This document shows, one piece after another, positions 30,350-40,589 of a stretch of DNA of 64,000 bases. The notes beneath the pieces were generated by a model that was not told the DNA's origin, ran no database searches, and saw nothing but the letters and a program-made list of their open reading frames with translations. The translations under genes and the position numbers were made by a program. Numbering within the stretch: position 1 is the stretch's first letter; each line of letters begins with the position of its first letter. Source of the DNA: Euglena gracilis (lineage: Eukaryota; Euglenida; Euglenophyceae; Euglenales); NCBI GenBank assembly GCA_039621445.1, contig CP154954.1, positions 37,867,703 to 37,931,702 on the forward strand, in the 5' to 3' direction.

Positions 30350-30550
30350 TAAACCCCCGAAATATAAAGCCCCCCCCCCGGCTTTGGACGGGATTTCAAG
30401 GCCCCCAAGGGGGGCTTTATTGGGTGGGTAATCAACCTTTTTTGGCTGTCCCAGTGGCCTCAGGCGGCCATCATTTGCGGCCAAATACCAAATTTTATGC
30501 CAAATTTGCACTGTGTGCTTGCTATTTCCCTTAAAAAAAATGTCAAATGT
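30350..30550. repeat. Repeat R10, copy 1
   Basis: ATAAAGCCCCC...GGGGGCTTTAT forms an inverted pair (30,363-30,421). It is followed by AATCAACCTTTTTTGGC, GCGGCCAAATACCAAATTTT and GCCAAATTTGCACTGTGTGC. The second part recurs at 47,560-47,680. Confidence 0.65.
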
Positions 30551-31130
30551 TATCCGAAATGGCGCAGTTCTTGTGAAAACAAATCCTGTATATACCCAAA
30601 AATTTCTTACGTTCTCCTGCACGGCAACATGATCTGACTCCAAATGGGGGGGTCTTTTTAAAGGCGGCAAAAACCAAACCCCCAAGGGGGGTCTACTCCC
30701 TCAAGGCAAGCCGACCAGACAGGAAGGGACGCCGAGGGCGAAGCACAAAGACATTGCCGGCGAGCAAGGCATGGCCTCACAAGGGCCGGAGATGCGGAGC
30801 CGGAGATGCCCTTTACAATTGTGGTGCAGGCTTTATATTTTGGTGGATACATTACACCTGGTGAATTGCCGAACTTGACCGACACGTCGGGCTCCGCACT
30901 TTGCCATTGAGAGGCCATGCCTTGCTCGCCGGCGGTTTGTTGTGATTTTTTGGTCCGCTGAGTTAGGGGGTCCCGCTTAGTGCCTTTTTTTCGCCGGAGT
31001 TGGCTGATTCTTAACTTGTCCTTCGACACCCAGAATCGCACTCCCTCGAGGCGAGCCGACCAGGGAGGAAGGGACACCGAGGGCGAAGCACAAAGACCTT
31101 GTGACGCCATGCCTTGCTCGCCGGCGGTGT
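30551..31130. repeat. Cluster of DIRS-associated cores T2-T4
   Basis: T2: an inverted core (30,694-30,753) fused to a direct GCCGGCGAGCAAGGCATGG (30,756 on), itself a foldback. T3: GGCCATGCCTTGCTCGCCGG only (30,911-30,930). T4: a full inverted core (31,039-31,128). Between them lie remains of the same 3-prime spacer (CTTAGTGCC...CGCCGGAGTTGGCTGA). This is the outer end of the minus-strand DIRS copy. Confidence 0.75.
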
Positions 31131-31326
31131 AGGGATTGTTTGGGTGCGTTGGGTTAGGAGTCTCTGCTTAGTGCCGCCTCGCCGGAGTTGGCTGACGATG
31201 CTGCTCCGACTTGGCGACGTGACTTCTTGCCCCTGGGGGGCTCCCCTCTGCCCCCCTCCTGGCACCCCATCTTCTGATCGAGGGCGTTTGAAGACAAATT
31301 TTCTTTTACAGGTGGGGGGGTCGGGC

Positions 31327-31400
31327 TCACAAGGTCTTTGTGCATCGCCCTCGGTGTCCCTTCCTCCCTGGTCGGTTTTCCGCGAGGGAGTACGAGACAC
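31327..31400. repeat. DIRS-associated core T5 (plus sense)
   Basis: CACAAGGTCTTTGTGCATCG, CCCTCGGTGTCCCTTCC and GAGGGAGTACGAGACACC in order. Paired with inverted T4 about 200 bp away, directly after the recombinase end of the minus-strand copy. Confidence 0.8.
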
Positions 31401-32200
31401 CTTGGGCTCCGCACTTTACCCTTGTGAGGCCTGATTGTGCACTGAAACTAGGGGGGCCAGGGCATGTTCCAGGGCACCTTGGGCACCAAGTCTTTGATTG
31501 TGGGCTGTAAAAGCCTCCACCCCCCTCCACAGGCCAATCTCACAAACTTCTTGGGAGGAAAGGCCCAATTTTTTTTAACCAACTCCTGCCCCTCTGGTGG
31601 AGCGGGCCCCCCACACCAGGGGGGTCACCCCGTGCTTGGCCAAAAAATCTTTTGTGATAGAAGCAACAGTGTCTGCACTTATGGCCCTGAAGGGGGGTTT
31701 TAATGAAATCAGAAGGGGGCCCCTAGGTCTGACGAATGAACGTGTAGCAGCCACATAAGACATCATTATATGAAAGGGGCTTATTTGTGGACATTGGGGA
31801 ATGGACACCACGCTTTCCCACTTGTGAAACTTTTGGCCTTCACGTTTAATTTTAAAGTAGGTTGCTCTACCCAAAACACTGGTGGTCCGTTTGACTTGTG
31901 CCAAGTCAGAGGGTCGATATAAACAGAGAATTCGTGAGCAAAAAATCAGCTGGGTGCGCAATGTACAAATATCAGTGGGCATTGGGGCCTTGGCCAGCCA
32001 CAGGAGGATTGGGAGGGGATCCCAAAATGACCCATACTTCTCCAGGTTTTGGTTCCAAAGCCTCTTGTAGGGGGGTGTGGAGTCTCAGCCCACCAAACCC
32101 AGGAATCAAAAGCATAGCACTGTATGCATTGCGGGCTTGGGCCTTTGAAAATTGGAACAGTTGAATTAAAGCGTCAGCCACTTGGTCAGTGGTGGCTTCA
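31400..32200 (-). pseudogene. DIRS-like tyrosine recombinase, copy A (inactive)
   Basis: Read leftwards. The N-terminal part has SKAQARNAYSAMLL. The core has LYRPSDLAQ, holding the first catalytic Arg, and then TRSFVRPRGPLLISLK. The active-site box reads GARSTRGAGVG, where the family has HxxR, so the catalytic His is replaced by Arg. The C-terminal box reads AFTAHNQRLGAQG, where copy B has HYQRL, so the nucleophilic Tyr is Asn. Stops and frame changes separate the parts. Tyrosine recombinases integrate DIRS-type circular DNA without target duplication. This copy cannot do so. Confidence 0.85.
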
Positions 32201-33330
32201 GGGGGGGCACGCCCATGTGTTCCAAAATTACCCGCAGAAGTGCAAAAGCACTCTGATAACTCTTTAAACTGGGGTTTCTCACCAGGAAATCTTTAATGGT
32301 TTTAACCTGAATTTGAACAAAGCAGGGGCCACCTGGGTGGTGGCATTTGTTCCTCCCTGCAATTGGTGAACATACCCCTGTAGGGGGTGATTTTCAGGCA
32401 GGGGGTCCCTGGAACTTTCATTTTCCTTAGTTGGGGGCACATATGGCTGAATCCCAGTAGGGGGTGACCATCAAAACTTTGGTCTGGGGAAAAATTTTCA
32501 ACCTGGGCACAAATTTTTGGATTATTGACCAGGGGGGGTTTGCATAAAGATCCGCCATGTTGTCCAGTGGACAATGTAGTGCATTTACTGCTGTGGCCTC
32601 CCAATGGGGCCACCTGGCCACAAAATTGGGCAGTTTTTTGTTGCCTGGGGAGGCAAACAAATCTGGTTCCAGTTTTATGAAATTTTGGAATTGCTTTCTT
32701 AACCATTGAAAAAGTTGGGGGTCTAAAGAATAATCCCTCCTGTCCATTTCCCATCTGCTTATGGGGTCAGCTAGGCATTCCTTTGAAGGCACCCAGTTGA
32801 CTTGGAGTTTTACTTGGTGCTCCATGCACCATTTGAAAAATGGTCTTAGCAGTTTGTTGAAGGGGTCCTTTCTCCCCCCCCTTTGGCCAGGTAATAGTAG
32901 ATTACCTGGTTGTCCACTGACACGGACACTGTTTCCCCAGGTTTGCTCAAACTTTTCACAGTGTTTAGTGCTGAACTGAGCTCCTTTACATTGATGTGTA
33001 AAATGGAGTCTTTTCTCCAAAATTCCTGCACAATTTCTCCTGTGTGGGTGTCTAGCCCCCCCCCCCCCCAGGCATGGGTGCTCCTGTCTGATTGCAACCC
33101 TCTGGTTGCATTTTGGGGGAAGGGTCTGCCTCCCCAGGGGTCTAGCTGAATTTTTATTTCCCTTAATTTGGGTCTTGATTTCCTGGGAAATGGGTGTTTT
33201 GAGTCCCAGGGGTCTGCAGACTTTGCCACCAAAAAATTTGTCAGGGCGTCTGTAAAAGCCCTTAAAAAGGGCAGGGCCATAAGGTTGCATCTTATTTGTC
33301 CCAAAATGGCAGCCAATTGCCTTTTTGACA
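32201..33330 (-). pseudogene. DIRS-like RNase H and following domain, copy A
   Basis: Read leftwards from MSKRQLAAILGQIR at 33,331. An RNase H segment shows LQSDRSTHAWGGG, INVKELSSALNTVKSL and VSVDNQVIYYYLAK, where the acidic positions of the DIRS RNase H are expected. The typical DIRS linker follows: WVPSKECLADPISRWEMD, LEPDLFASPGNKKLPNF and VLMVTPYWDSA. A frame change at the GGG run near 32,875 separates the halves. Lengths fit the family. It directly follows the reverse transcriptase. Confidence 0.85.
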
Positions 33331-34060
33331 TGTAATCTTTTTTTCACGAGTTTTCCAAGCTTTTTTTATGGTTTTCACTTTCTGGGGGGGCACCTGCAGC
33401 TTTCCTTCCTGGAAGTTCAGTTGAAAACCCAGATGGGTTACCATTTGGGTGGGCTGGAGGGTGGACTTTTTCACATTGATTTTAAACCCAGAATCCAGCA
33501 AATCTTTGACAACTGTGTTCAGGTGATTTTGCAAAGTGTTTTGGGTGGTGGCCACCAGCAAAACGTCGTCCAGGTAAACAGACACCTGGATGCCCCCTTT
33601 TCTCCAGAGCTTTTCGAAAGTTTTCATGACTGACATGAAAATTTGGGGCATTACACTTAGCCCAAAGCAGCCTGTTTGAAATTGCCAGGTCTGCCCCCCA
33701 CCTGATGTCTCAAAAATGGCCTTAGGCCTGGAATTACTGGAATTTGAAAGTAGGCTTCCTTGAGGTCTATTTTTGCTGCCGAGTGGCCTTTTTCAAAAAC
33801 TGGAAAAATGTCCTGGATATGATCCAGCTTGAAAGGTTTTACTTGAAATTGCTGATTGATCTCTCTGCAATCTCTGATCATTCTGTACTTGGTTGTGGTT
33901 TTGAAATTAAAAACCATGGGATCAAATGCTGGGTTTCTGATTTTTCGTAATCCAGCAGAGTTTTTTCTGCCTGGTTAGGTACAGGTTGGCTCTGGGTTTT
34001 GGATGGGTGGACAATTTTGGGGGGATTTACCCAGGGGGGTTCCATTCCATTTTTTATCAA
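33331..34060 (-). pseudogene. DIRS-like reverse transcriptase, copy A
   Basis: Read leftwards. The fingers begin near LLDYEKSETQHLIPWF, then YRMIRDCREINQQF, the first catalytic Asp in AAKIDLKEAYFQIPV (about 33,785), then MPQIFMSVMKTFEKLW, and the catalytic YLDDVLLV box at about 33,555-33,575. The thumb includes FKINVKKSTLQPTQMV. Frame breaks occur near 33,890 and 33,700. The catalytic Asp pair is intact, so this domain decayed by frameshifts rather than active-site loss. Confidence 0.88.
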
Positions 34061-34860
34061 TTGACATGTTGCTGGGGGGCATTTTTTGTGTACCATTTTA
34101 GACTCTTCTGAAGTCACTGGTACAGGGGGTTGTCTCCCCATTTTTCCTCCATGGAATGTATTCTCCCAACTAGATGATTTTCTGGGTGCTGGGTGGGGGG
34201 GGTTGGACATTGCACCCCTGGTGCCACTAGGGATTGAGCACTCTCTAAAGGTGGCTGGGGGGGTGTGCATGCTCTGCTCACAGGCTTTCTTATCCTCCAC
34301 TTTGTCTTTGGTGTTGTCGATTGACATACCATAGGGGCCCTTCTTGGGTCTCCCCCTTGCTTAGGCTTGCCCCTGCCATGGGCATTGATAAAGAAAGTTG
34401 AGGGGGGGTGGCCCCCTTGTCCTCCACTGCCCCTGTGGGGGCATCCTCCTGGGACTGCCACAGTACATTAAAGCCCACTGCTGGCGGACAGCCTTTTAGC
34501 TTCTGGGGCTTCACCCCTTCTGATATTTGATGGCCCCAGTGGTCTTGAATTTTTTGATGTTGTTGATGATAATACTGGCCCCACTGGCCCTCTTGAAATT
34601 TTGACAGTCCCCATTGACTTCTCTTTGACCTTTTGCTCCATGCCCACTGAAAATCCTGGGGGGCCTCTGGGGGCCAATCCTTTTCCCCTGGTAGGGTTTG
34701 TGATGAAGAAATGGTTGGGTGGTCGTTGTGGACCTGTCCTGCCCCTGCCACTGGGCATCTGTTTGTAGAATCGGCCACCCTGGCCTTGGTATTGTTGGCC
34801 ACCGTGGCCTTTGTTCCATCGGCCACCATGGCCATTGCTGTTGTGGCCTCCGTGGGGGAA
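34061..34860 (-). pseudogene. DIRS-like Gag C-terminal region, copy A
   Basis: Upstream of the reverse transcriptase on the minus strand. In one frame, GGRWNKGHGGQQYQGQGG (about 34,835-34,780) is a Gly/Gln-rich RNA-binding-like tail as found at DIRS Gag C-termini. It is followed by Gln/Lys-rich sequence. All three frames are partly open because of the repetitive GGCCACGGTGGCC-like DNA. The start is lost at the junction with copy B (about 34,862). Confidence 0.6.
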
Positions 34861-34861
34861 A

Positions 34862-35100
34862 AGGGCCTGTACGACATTTTACTCGTGGCCCCAACACAAA
34901 ACATCTTACAAAATCACCTGAACACAGTGGTCAGGGATTTAATCAAATCAGGATTCAAAATCAATGTGAAAAAGTCCACCCTGCAGCCCACCCAAATAGT
35001 AAATCATCTTGGATTTCAACTAAATTTCCAAGCGGGAAAATTACAGGTGCCTCAGAAAATAAAAACAGTAAAAAGGAGCTGGGAAAAATGATGAAAAAGA
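34862..35100 (+). pseudogene. DIRS-like reverse transcriptase thumb, copy B (5-prime truncated)
   Basis: Begins inside the catalytic box: YDILLVAPTQNILQ against YLDDVLLVATTQNTLQ in copy A. It continues with HLNTVVRDLIKSGFKINV and QPTQIVNHLGFQLNFQ. Everything upstream, including both catalytic regions, is missing. The break coincides with the junction to the inverted copy A. Confidence 0.88.
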
Positions 35101-36310
35101 TTACATGTCAAATAGGCAACTTGCTGCCATTTTGGGCCAAATTAGATGCAATATAATTGGCCTTGCCCTTTCTAAGGGCCTTTACGGATGCCCTGGCAAA
35201 TTTTTTGGTGGAAAATTTCACAGCCCCCTGGGACTCAAAACACCCCATTTTCCAAAGAATAAAGGACCAATTAAGAGAAGTAAAAATTCTGCTGGACACC
35301 TGGGGGGCAGACCCTTTCCCCAAAGTGCAACCAGGGAGTTGCAGTCAGACAGCAGTACCCACACCTGGGGGGGGGGGGGCTGGACATTAGAACAGGCAAA
35401 ATTGTGAAAGAATGAGGGAAAGCTCCATTTTGAACATAAATGTCAAAGAAATAAGTGCAGCAATAAGCACAGTTCAAAGCCTCAGCCAGCCAGGGGAAAC
35501 TGTGTCCCTATCCGTGGAAAATCAAGTAATTTACTATTACTTAACAAAAGGGGGGGGGGGCAGAGAAGACCGCTTCAATTACATGCTAAGACCCTTCTTC
35601 AAATGGTGCCTGGAGCACAACATAAACCTGCAAGTAAAGTGGGTCCCCTCAAAGGAATGCCTGGCAGACCCCATAAGCAGATGGAAACGTACAGGGGGGA
35701 TTATTCACTGGACCCCCAACTTTTTCAATGGCTGAGCCAGCAGTTCAAAAATTAGATCACGCTGAAAACAGACCTTTTTGCCTCACCGGGCAACAAAAAA
35801 CTGCCACAATTTGTGGCCAGGTGGCCCCACTCGGGAACCACAGCCGTAGACGCATTACAGTGTCCACTGGACAACTTGGAGGATATTTACGCAAACCTCC
35901 CCCCTGGTCTGTAATCCAAAAAATTTCTTCTCAGATTAAAAATGCTTCCACAGGCCAAAGTTTTGATGGTCACCCCCTACTGGGATTCATCCACATGGTG
36001 GCCCCAGTTAAAAAAAAATGAAATTTCCAGGGACCACCTGCCTGAAAATCACCCCCTACATGGACATGTTCACCAAATGCAGGGGGGAAAATGCCCCCCC
36101 TCCCCCCAGGTGCCCCCTGCCTTGCATGATGGGCTCAGGCAAATTCTGGAGGGGAAACAAATACAAAATACAACCACTAAATATTTCCCGGGAATAAACC
36201 CCAGTTTAAAGCGTTATGAAAGCCCTTTTAGGCTGTTATGGGTTATTTTGGACAAAATGGGGGCACCCCCCCCCCCGAAGCCACCACTGACCAAGTGGTT
36301 GACGCTTTAA
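35101..36310 (+). pseudogene. DIRS-like RNase H and following domain, copy B
   Basis: Matches copy A in order: RQLAAILGQIRCNIIG, LQSDSSTHTWGGGGGW, INVKEISAAISTVQSL, VSLSVENQVIYYYLTK, WVPSKECLADPISRWK, DLFASPGNKKLPQF and VLMVTPYWDSSTWW. It has stops and frame changes, notably at G runs (35,370, 35,552) and near 35,735. It keeps an Asp/Ser pair (SDSSTH) where copy A has SDRSTH. Confidence 0.85.
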
Positions 36311-36598
36311 TTCAACCGTTCCAATTTTCAAAGGCCCAAGCACGCAATGCATACAGTGCTATGCTTTTGCTCCATGGCTTTGGTGGCCTAAATGCCATGT
36401 AGGTACCTTATAAAGGAGTTTGGAACCAAAACCTGGAGAAGTATGGTGCATTCTGGGATCTGCTCCCAATCCTCCTGGGGCTGGCACAGGCCCCCCTTGC
36501 CCTCTCATATGTGTACATTGCGTACACAACTCATTTTCTGTTCACACATCCTCTGTTTTACAGATCATCTGATTTAACACAGCTTGAACAAGGTATTG
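36300..36598 (+). pseudogene. DIRS-like tyrosine recombinase N-terminal part, copy B
   Basis: DALIQPFQFSKAQARNAYSA, a stop, then LEKYGAFWDLLPILLGLAQ and the first catalytic-Arg box FYRSSDLTQLEQ. It matches copy A in order. The reading is broken off at about 36,598 by an inserted DIRS fragment in the opposite sense. Confidence 0.8.
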
Positions 36599-36951
36599 GG
36601 GTAACTGGGATATGGGCCTCCGTGGCCCTTGCCGTAGTGGCATTACAGGAGTTTTGGCTTTTCTGTCCTTCGGGTTTCTCTGACCACTGTCTGCCTAAGT
36701 CTGTGGCTGTCACTGGGTGGGTTTTTAGAAACTTTTTCAGGGAGGGATGGGACAGCTACGGATCGCCACGGTTGCACCGCGTCATCAGGTCGTCCAGCTG
36801 CAGCGGCAGGCAGTTCTTGTTGTTCAGCGGTGCTCTTCGTGTTGGTAATTGCGTTTTTCATCGAAGTCTTTAATGTGTCAACGAATTCGGATTTGGTATT
36901 CTCTACGAGCGTGACCTTCTGGCTAATTTTATTGACTTCACTCTTCGAAAT
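36590..36951 (-). pseudogene. DIRS-like Gag fragment nested in copy B
   Basis: Read leftwards from about 36,951. One frame is open for about 102 codons with the phrases NKISQKVTLVENTKSEFVD, TSMKNAITNTKSTAEQQEL and RPDDAVQPWRSVAVPSLPEK, and ends at a TAA (36,643). A little further, another frame gives CHYGKGHGGPYPSY, resembling the Gly-rich Gag tail of copy A. The codon choice is even and protein-like. The Gag assignment is an inference from the tail and the neighbouring RT piece. Confidence 0.55.
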
Positions 36952-36954
36952 TCA

Positions 36955-37260
36955 CTTGTCAAGGTTCTTGAAATGAAGTTTTTCCAGTGTTGGAAAAAGG
37001 CCACTGGGCAGCAAAAATAGACCCACAGCTTTTCGAATGTCTTCATTACTGACATAAAAATTTGGGGCATTAGATTCAGGCCAAAAAAGCCTGCCTGGAA
37101 TTCCCAGGTCTGCCCCCCACCTGATGTCTTACTAAGGGTCATAGTGCCTGGCTCACTGGGATGTGGAAGTAAGCATCCTTTAGGTCCAAAGAACCACCAG
37201 TGTGTTGGGGGGGTGCTCCCTACATCAAAATCAAACGTAAAGGTCAAAAGTCCATAAGTG
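36955..37260 (-). pseudogene. DIRS-like reverse transcriptase fragment nested in copy B, with a foldback
   Basis: Read leftwards: MTLSKTSGGGQTWEF, FGLNLMPQIFMSVMKTFEKLW, as in copy A. The DNA then folds back. 36,972-37,015 in the plus sense matches the FEKGHSAAKID coding stretch of copy A, so two RT pieces meet head to head at about 37,020. It interrupts the copy B recombinase between its N- and C-terminal parts. Confidence 0.75.
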
Positions 37261-37299
37261 GGAGAGAATTGTCTCTATTCCCCGGTGCCCCCAAATCAG

Positions 37300-37680
37300 T
37301 CCGTTTCATTTGACGATGTCTTATGTGGCAGCAACACGTTTCTTTGTGAAAACTGAGGGCCCCCTTTTAATTACGTTAAAAACCCCGTATAAAGCCATTG
37401 AGGCAGATACCATTGCTTCTATAAACAAAATTTTTTGGGCCCAGCATGGGGTCCCCCCCAGGTTTTGGGACCCCACTCCACCAGAGGGGCAGGGGTTGGT
37501 TTACGCAAAAAATTTGGCCTTTCTGCACAAGAAGTTTGTGAAATTGGTCAGTGGAAGGGAGTGGAGGCTTTCACAGCCCACTATCAAAGACTTGGTGCCC
37601 AAGGTGCTTTGGAGAATGCCCTGGCCCCCCTTTTTTCAGTGCACAATCTGGCCTCTCAATGACAAAGTGTGGAGCCCGAG
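37300..37680 (+). pseudogene. DIRS-like tyrosine recombinase C-terminal part, copy B (active site kept)
   Basis: Begins MSYVAATRFFVKTEGPLLITLK and QHGVPPRF in one frame. After a shift at a C run it reads GPHSTRGAGVGLRKKFGLSA, QWKGVEAFTAHYQRLGAQG. Both the HxxR His and the HYQRL Tyr are present, unlike copies A and E. The N-terminal Arg box lies 0.7 kb upstream, separated by the nested fragment. The protein as a whole is broken. Confidence 0.85.
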
Positions 37681-37685
37681 GTGTC

Positions 37686-38055
37686 TCGTACTCCGTCGAG
37701 GCAAACCGACCAGGGAGGAAGAGGCACCGAGGGCGAAGCACAAAGACCTTGTGAGCCCGACCCCCCCCACCTGTATAAGAAATTTCGTCTTCAAACGCCC
37801 TCGATCAGAAGATGGGGGCAAGGGAGGGGGAGGTTGGGGGGCCCCCCCAGTGAAAAAGGCAGCACCATGGTCGCCACGTCGGAGACAATGCCGCCAACTC
37901 CGGCGAAAAAAGGCACTAAGCGGGACTTCCTAACCCAGCGCACCAAACCTTCACAACAAATCGCCGGCGAGCAAGGCATGGCCTCACAATATCTTTGTGC
38001 TTCGCCGTCGGTGTCCCTTCCTCCCTGGTCGGCTTGCCTCGAGGGAGTACGATTT
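37686..38055. repeat. DIRS-associated core pair T6 (inverted) and T7 (direct)
   Basis: T6 at 37,686-37,760 is inverted and T7 at 37,960-38,052 is direct, with a ~200-bp spacer containing CGTCTTCAAACGCCCTCG, AACTCCGGCGAAAAAAGG and CACTAAGCGGGACTTCC. The same order follows the recombinase of copy A (T5/T4). The pair could form a stem of about 70 bp around the spacer. Known DIRS elements end in inverted terminal repeats plus an internal complementary region, which this may represent. Confidence 0.75.
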
Positions 38056-38149
38056 AGGGGGGTTTAGCAGTCGGCGAACTGGACCCGTCAGCACATTGCT
38101 GGTGGGTGCTTTGCCGACAAGTCGGAAGACTGCCAACTGTCCCCCTCCC

Positions 38150-38365
38150 ACCCAACCCCGTCCCACAGACCAGCTACGGACCCCCCACCTTCAGTGTACC
38201 GTCTGTGGCCCCATCGTCCCCAAAAGTAAAATCGCTGAAGATATTTTGTTGAATGATCAATTAAAGGAATTTTTTGCGGGATGTTCTTCAAAAATTGACG
38301 GCTTTTTCTCAGTGAAAAGGCTGTCTGTTTCCCCCACCACGTGGTCAATAAGAAAGTATTTTTGA
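38150..38365 (+). CDS. Candidate coding fragment with CTVCG motif
   Basis: A frame open to TGA at 38,363 reads LQCTVCGPIVPKSKIAEDIL, NDQLKEFFAGCSSKIDGFF. Composition is protein-like and distinct from the DIRS remains just upstream. A two-Cys motif alone does not name a domain. No start or splice site can be fixed. Confidence 0.25.
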   Translation, partial: TQPRPTDQLRTPHLQCTVCGPIVPKSKIAEDILLNDQLKEFFAGCSSKIDGFFSVKRLSVSPTTWSIRKYF

Positions 38366-38840
38366 GCCCAGGAACACCACTTTTGGTGGGGCACTTAGGA
38401 AATTGTCCGCCTCCCGTGGGGGGTCAGCGCACCCAAAAAGCCCGAATAATCGAGTCATGGACGGTTTTCTCCCCAAAACCCCCCAGCCCCCCCCCCCAGG
38501 ACCCCACCAGCACCCCCAGGACCCCCCCAGGACCCCCCAGGACCCCCCAAAACACACCGGGGGGCGGTACCAACATGACCCAGTGACCAGGAGTTCCGGG
38601 GCCTTTGGCTCCCGCTACCGGGTGGGCCTCTCGCCCCCCCCCCCGGACCCCCTGGGATTCAAAACAACCACATCGCGTGCTGAAAAATTGCCAAAACGTT
38701 GCGGGACACCCAGGAACCCCAGGACCCCCCAGAACCCCCCCAGGAACCCCCAGGGCACCCAAGGCCCCCCAGGACCACCCAGGATCCCCCAGGACCCCCC
38801 AGGAGCCCACCCAGGACCCCCAGTGTAAAACTCTTTTGGG
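38366..38840. repeat. CCAGGACCCCC array
   Basis: Irregular units of CCCCAGGACCCC (38,490-38,560 and 38,700-38,825), separated by a stretch with ACCGGGGGGCGGTACCAACA. The CCGGGGGGCGGTACC piece and its CCAGGACC neighbours recur at 63,840-63,885. Long Pro/Gln/Asp frames over it are repeat artefacts. Confidence 0.85.
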
Positions 38841-39193
38841 CACAATATTTTCCTGTGTTTGTAATGTAATTTTGTTGTTCCATTTCTGTTATTAATGTTT
38901 CTAGATTTTTTAAAAAAGTCATCTAGAAAATTGAATCGGCGTGGACACCAAAGTTCCGCCACGAACCATTCCTTGCCCAACCATGTTCTCTCCCTGTATA
39001 CATATACATATACGTTTACATACACATATACATACACACATGTGTGTATAAACACGCACACATGTATCCTATTTTTTCTTTTGACCCCATTTCCTCAGCA
39101 CTTCCCCATCATGGGACCTAACTTTCTGCACAGGCTGTTGTTTGTGTGCGTGTGTGTGCCACGGTCCCGTCTTACTGATTTTCGCGCCGGCAG
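38841..39193. repeat. TA/CA microsatellite and flanks
   Basis: 38,995-39,066 is an interrupted TATACATATACA...ACACACATGTGTG tract with a small CACATGTGTG palindrome. The flanks are AT-leaning and non-coding. Confidence 0.8.
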
Positions 39194-40320
39194 TTGGCTG
39201 ACATTACCCTGACGTCAAAAGTGACAAATTTGAAAAAAACCAAGATGAACCCCCAAAACGCAGTGGACACAATGACTGATTATGACAACTTGCTGCAGAA
39301 GCTCATCAGCGACACCCTGGTCTTCGAGGCATCCTGGTCAAGATTCATGTTCAACTTGGAGGCCCTGCAGCATTTAATGGACACGCCGTGAGAAAAAATC
39401 TTATTTCTGTTGGCAGTTGGCAGCCGCTTTCAAGGCACTGGGTGGAACATGGTTCGAGCATCAAAGAAGGTACACGAATTGACAGGTTGTGCATCGGTGA
39501 AGAGGTCTATTAAAACCTTCAGAGAATTTTGGTTAGACACCATTGCCGTTGTCACCGATGTCGAAATTGCAGCCATCGAACTGATTCCAGATTTCGCAGG
39601 TGTGGCCTTCACCCTGGCAGCCCAAGTGCTGCCACAGAACAACCACCCACCCCCAGATGCCCTGACAGACCGCTGCAATTGGACGATACAGAGGAAGAGG
39701 AGAACGTACACTTCCCCTGGGAAGACCTGGGAGACCTCACTACCCTGGTGATAACAAAATCGACGTTCGTCGTCTCTTGGAGGCCCACCCAAAGTTCAAA
39801 TACCCGCCAGCTCGTGCGACCGAGAATCAGCTCGTGGGCGACACACGGAAGAAGCAGGACCAGTTCCTGAAGAGCGCCAGCACCGGTTTGCTACACGCAC
39901 TGCGAGTCTACAGGTACGTCTGGGTGCACCCCGTCTCCAACGAAGTCCAGCTACAACTTTGGCAGTACCTCAGCGAGCTGTTATTCAAAATTGAACAGGA
40001 ACGACGTGGACTGGCTGTCCTGGGGATTACACGAAGACAAGGCGGTGGTGCTGCAGAGCTTTTGTCTGCCGAGGACAACGTAAGGAATTTCAGAATGGAG
40101 GTTTCTATCCAGAGGATAAGTATGGAGTCGAGACACCATTTTTCACAAAATGGTAGGTTTTCTTCTATCCCTCAGGGGTACTCCTTTCCTCCGCAGGACC
40201 CAGCAGCACCTACAAGCCTGGTGGCATTAGGTAGGGCAGAGGAAAGTCAAGTCCAAAAGGAGGTTTTCGAGGAGGCTTCAGAAGTTTCTGGAGACGCGGC
40301 TCAAGCTCGAGGCTAGCTAC
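39194..40320 (+). pseudogene. DIRS-like Gag, copy C
   Basis: Three frames in succession. The first part reads MADITLTSKVTNLKKTK, then TMTDYDNLLQKLISDTLV. The middle (from about 39,780) reads RKKQDQFLKSASTGLLHALR, LQLWQYLSELLFKIEQERRG and LAVLGITRR, which has the helix-rich look of DIRS Gag. The tail, after another frame change, is an RGG-like GRGKSSPKGGFRGGFRSFW (about 40,235-40,290). It directly precedes a reverse transcriptase on the same strand. Confidence 0.65.
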
Positions 40321-40589
40321 CAGCAGCAAAGGAGCTGGAACAAAGGGCGAAGGTACCCTCTCCCCCACCCCTGCCCCACTGTGGGGGTCCAAGGACCAAG
40401 GAGGCCAGTTTGGTCAAGGCGACACCTGTGTTCCCCGTGATGACCCAATGTCTGTCACCCCCATGTATTTGAATTACCTGAACTCACCTCACTCTCTGAG
40501 CCTCCCAGGGGCAGACCCTTTGGTAGGCCTCCCTCCATTCCAAGGCCGAGGGAATGTCTTCTTTGGTGGGGAAAACATGCCCCCACCTT

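Noticed and set aside
38403-38843. Pro/Gln-rich and Gly/Trp-rich frames at 38.4-38.8 kb
   Set aside because: Accounted for by the CCAGGACCCC array.
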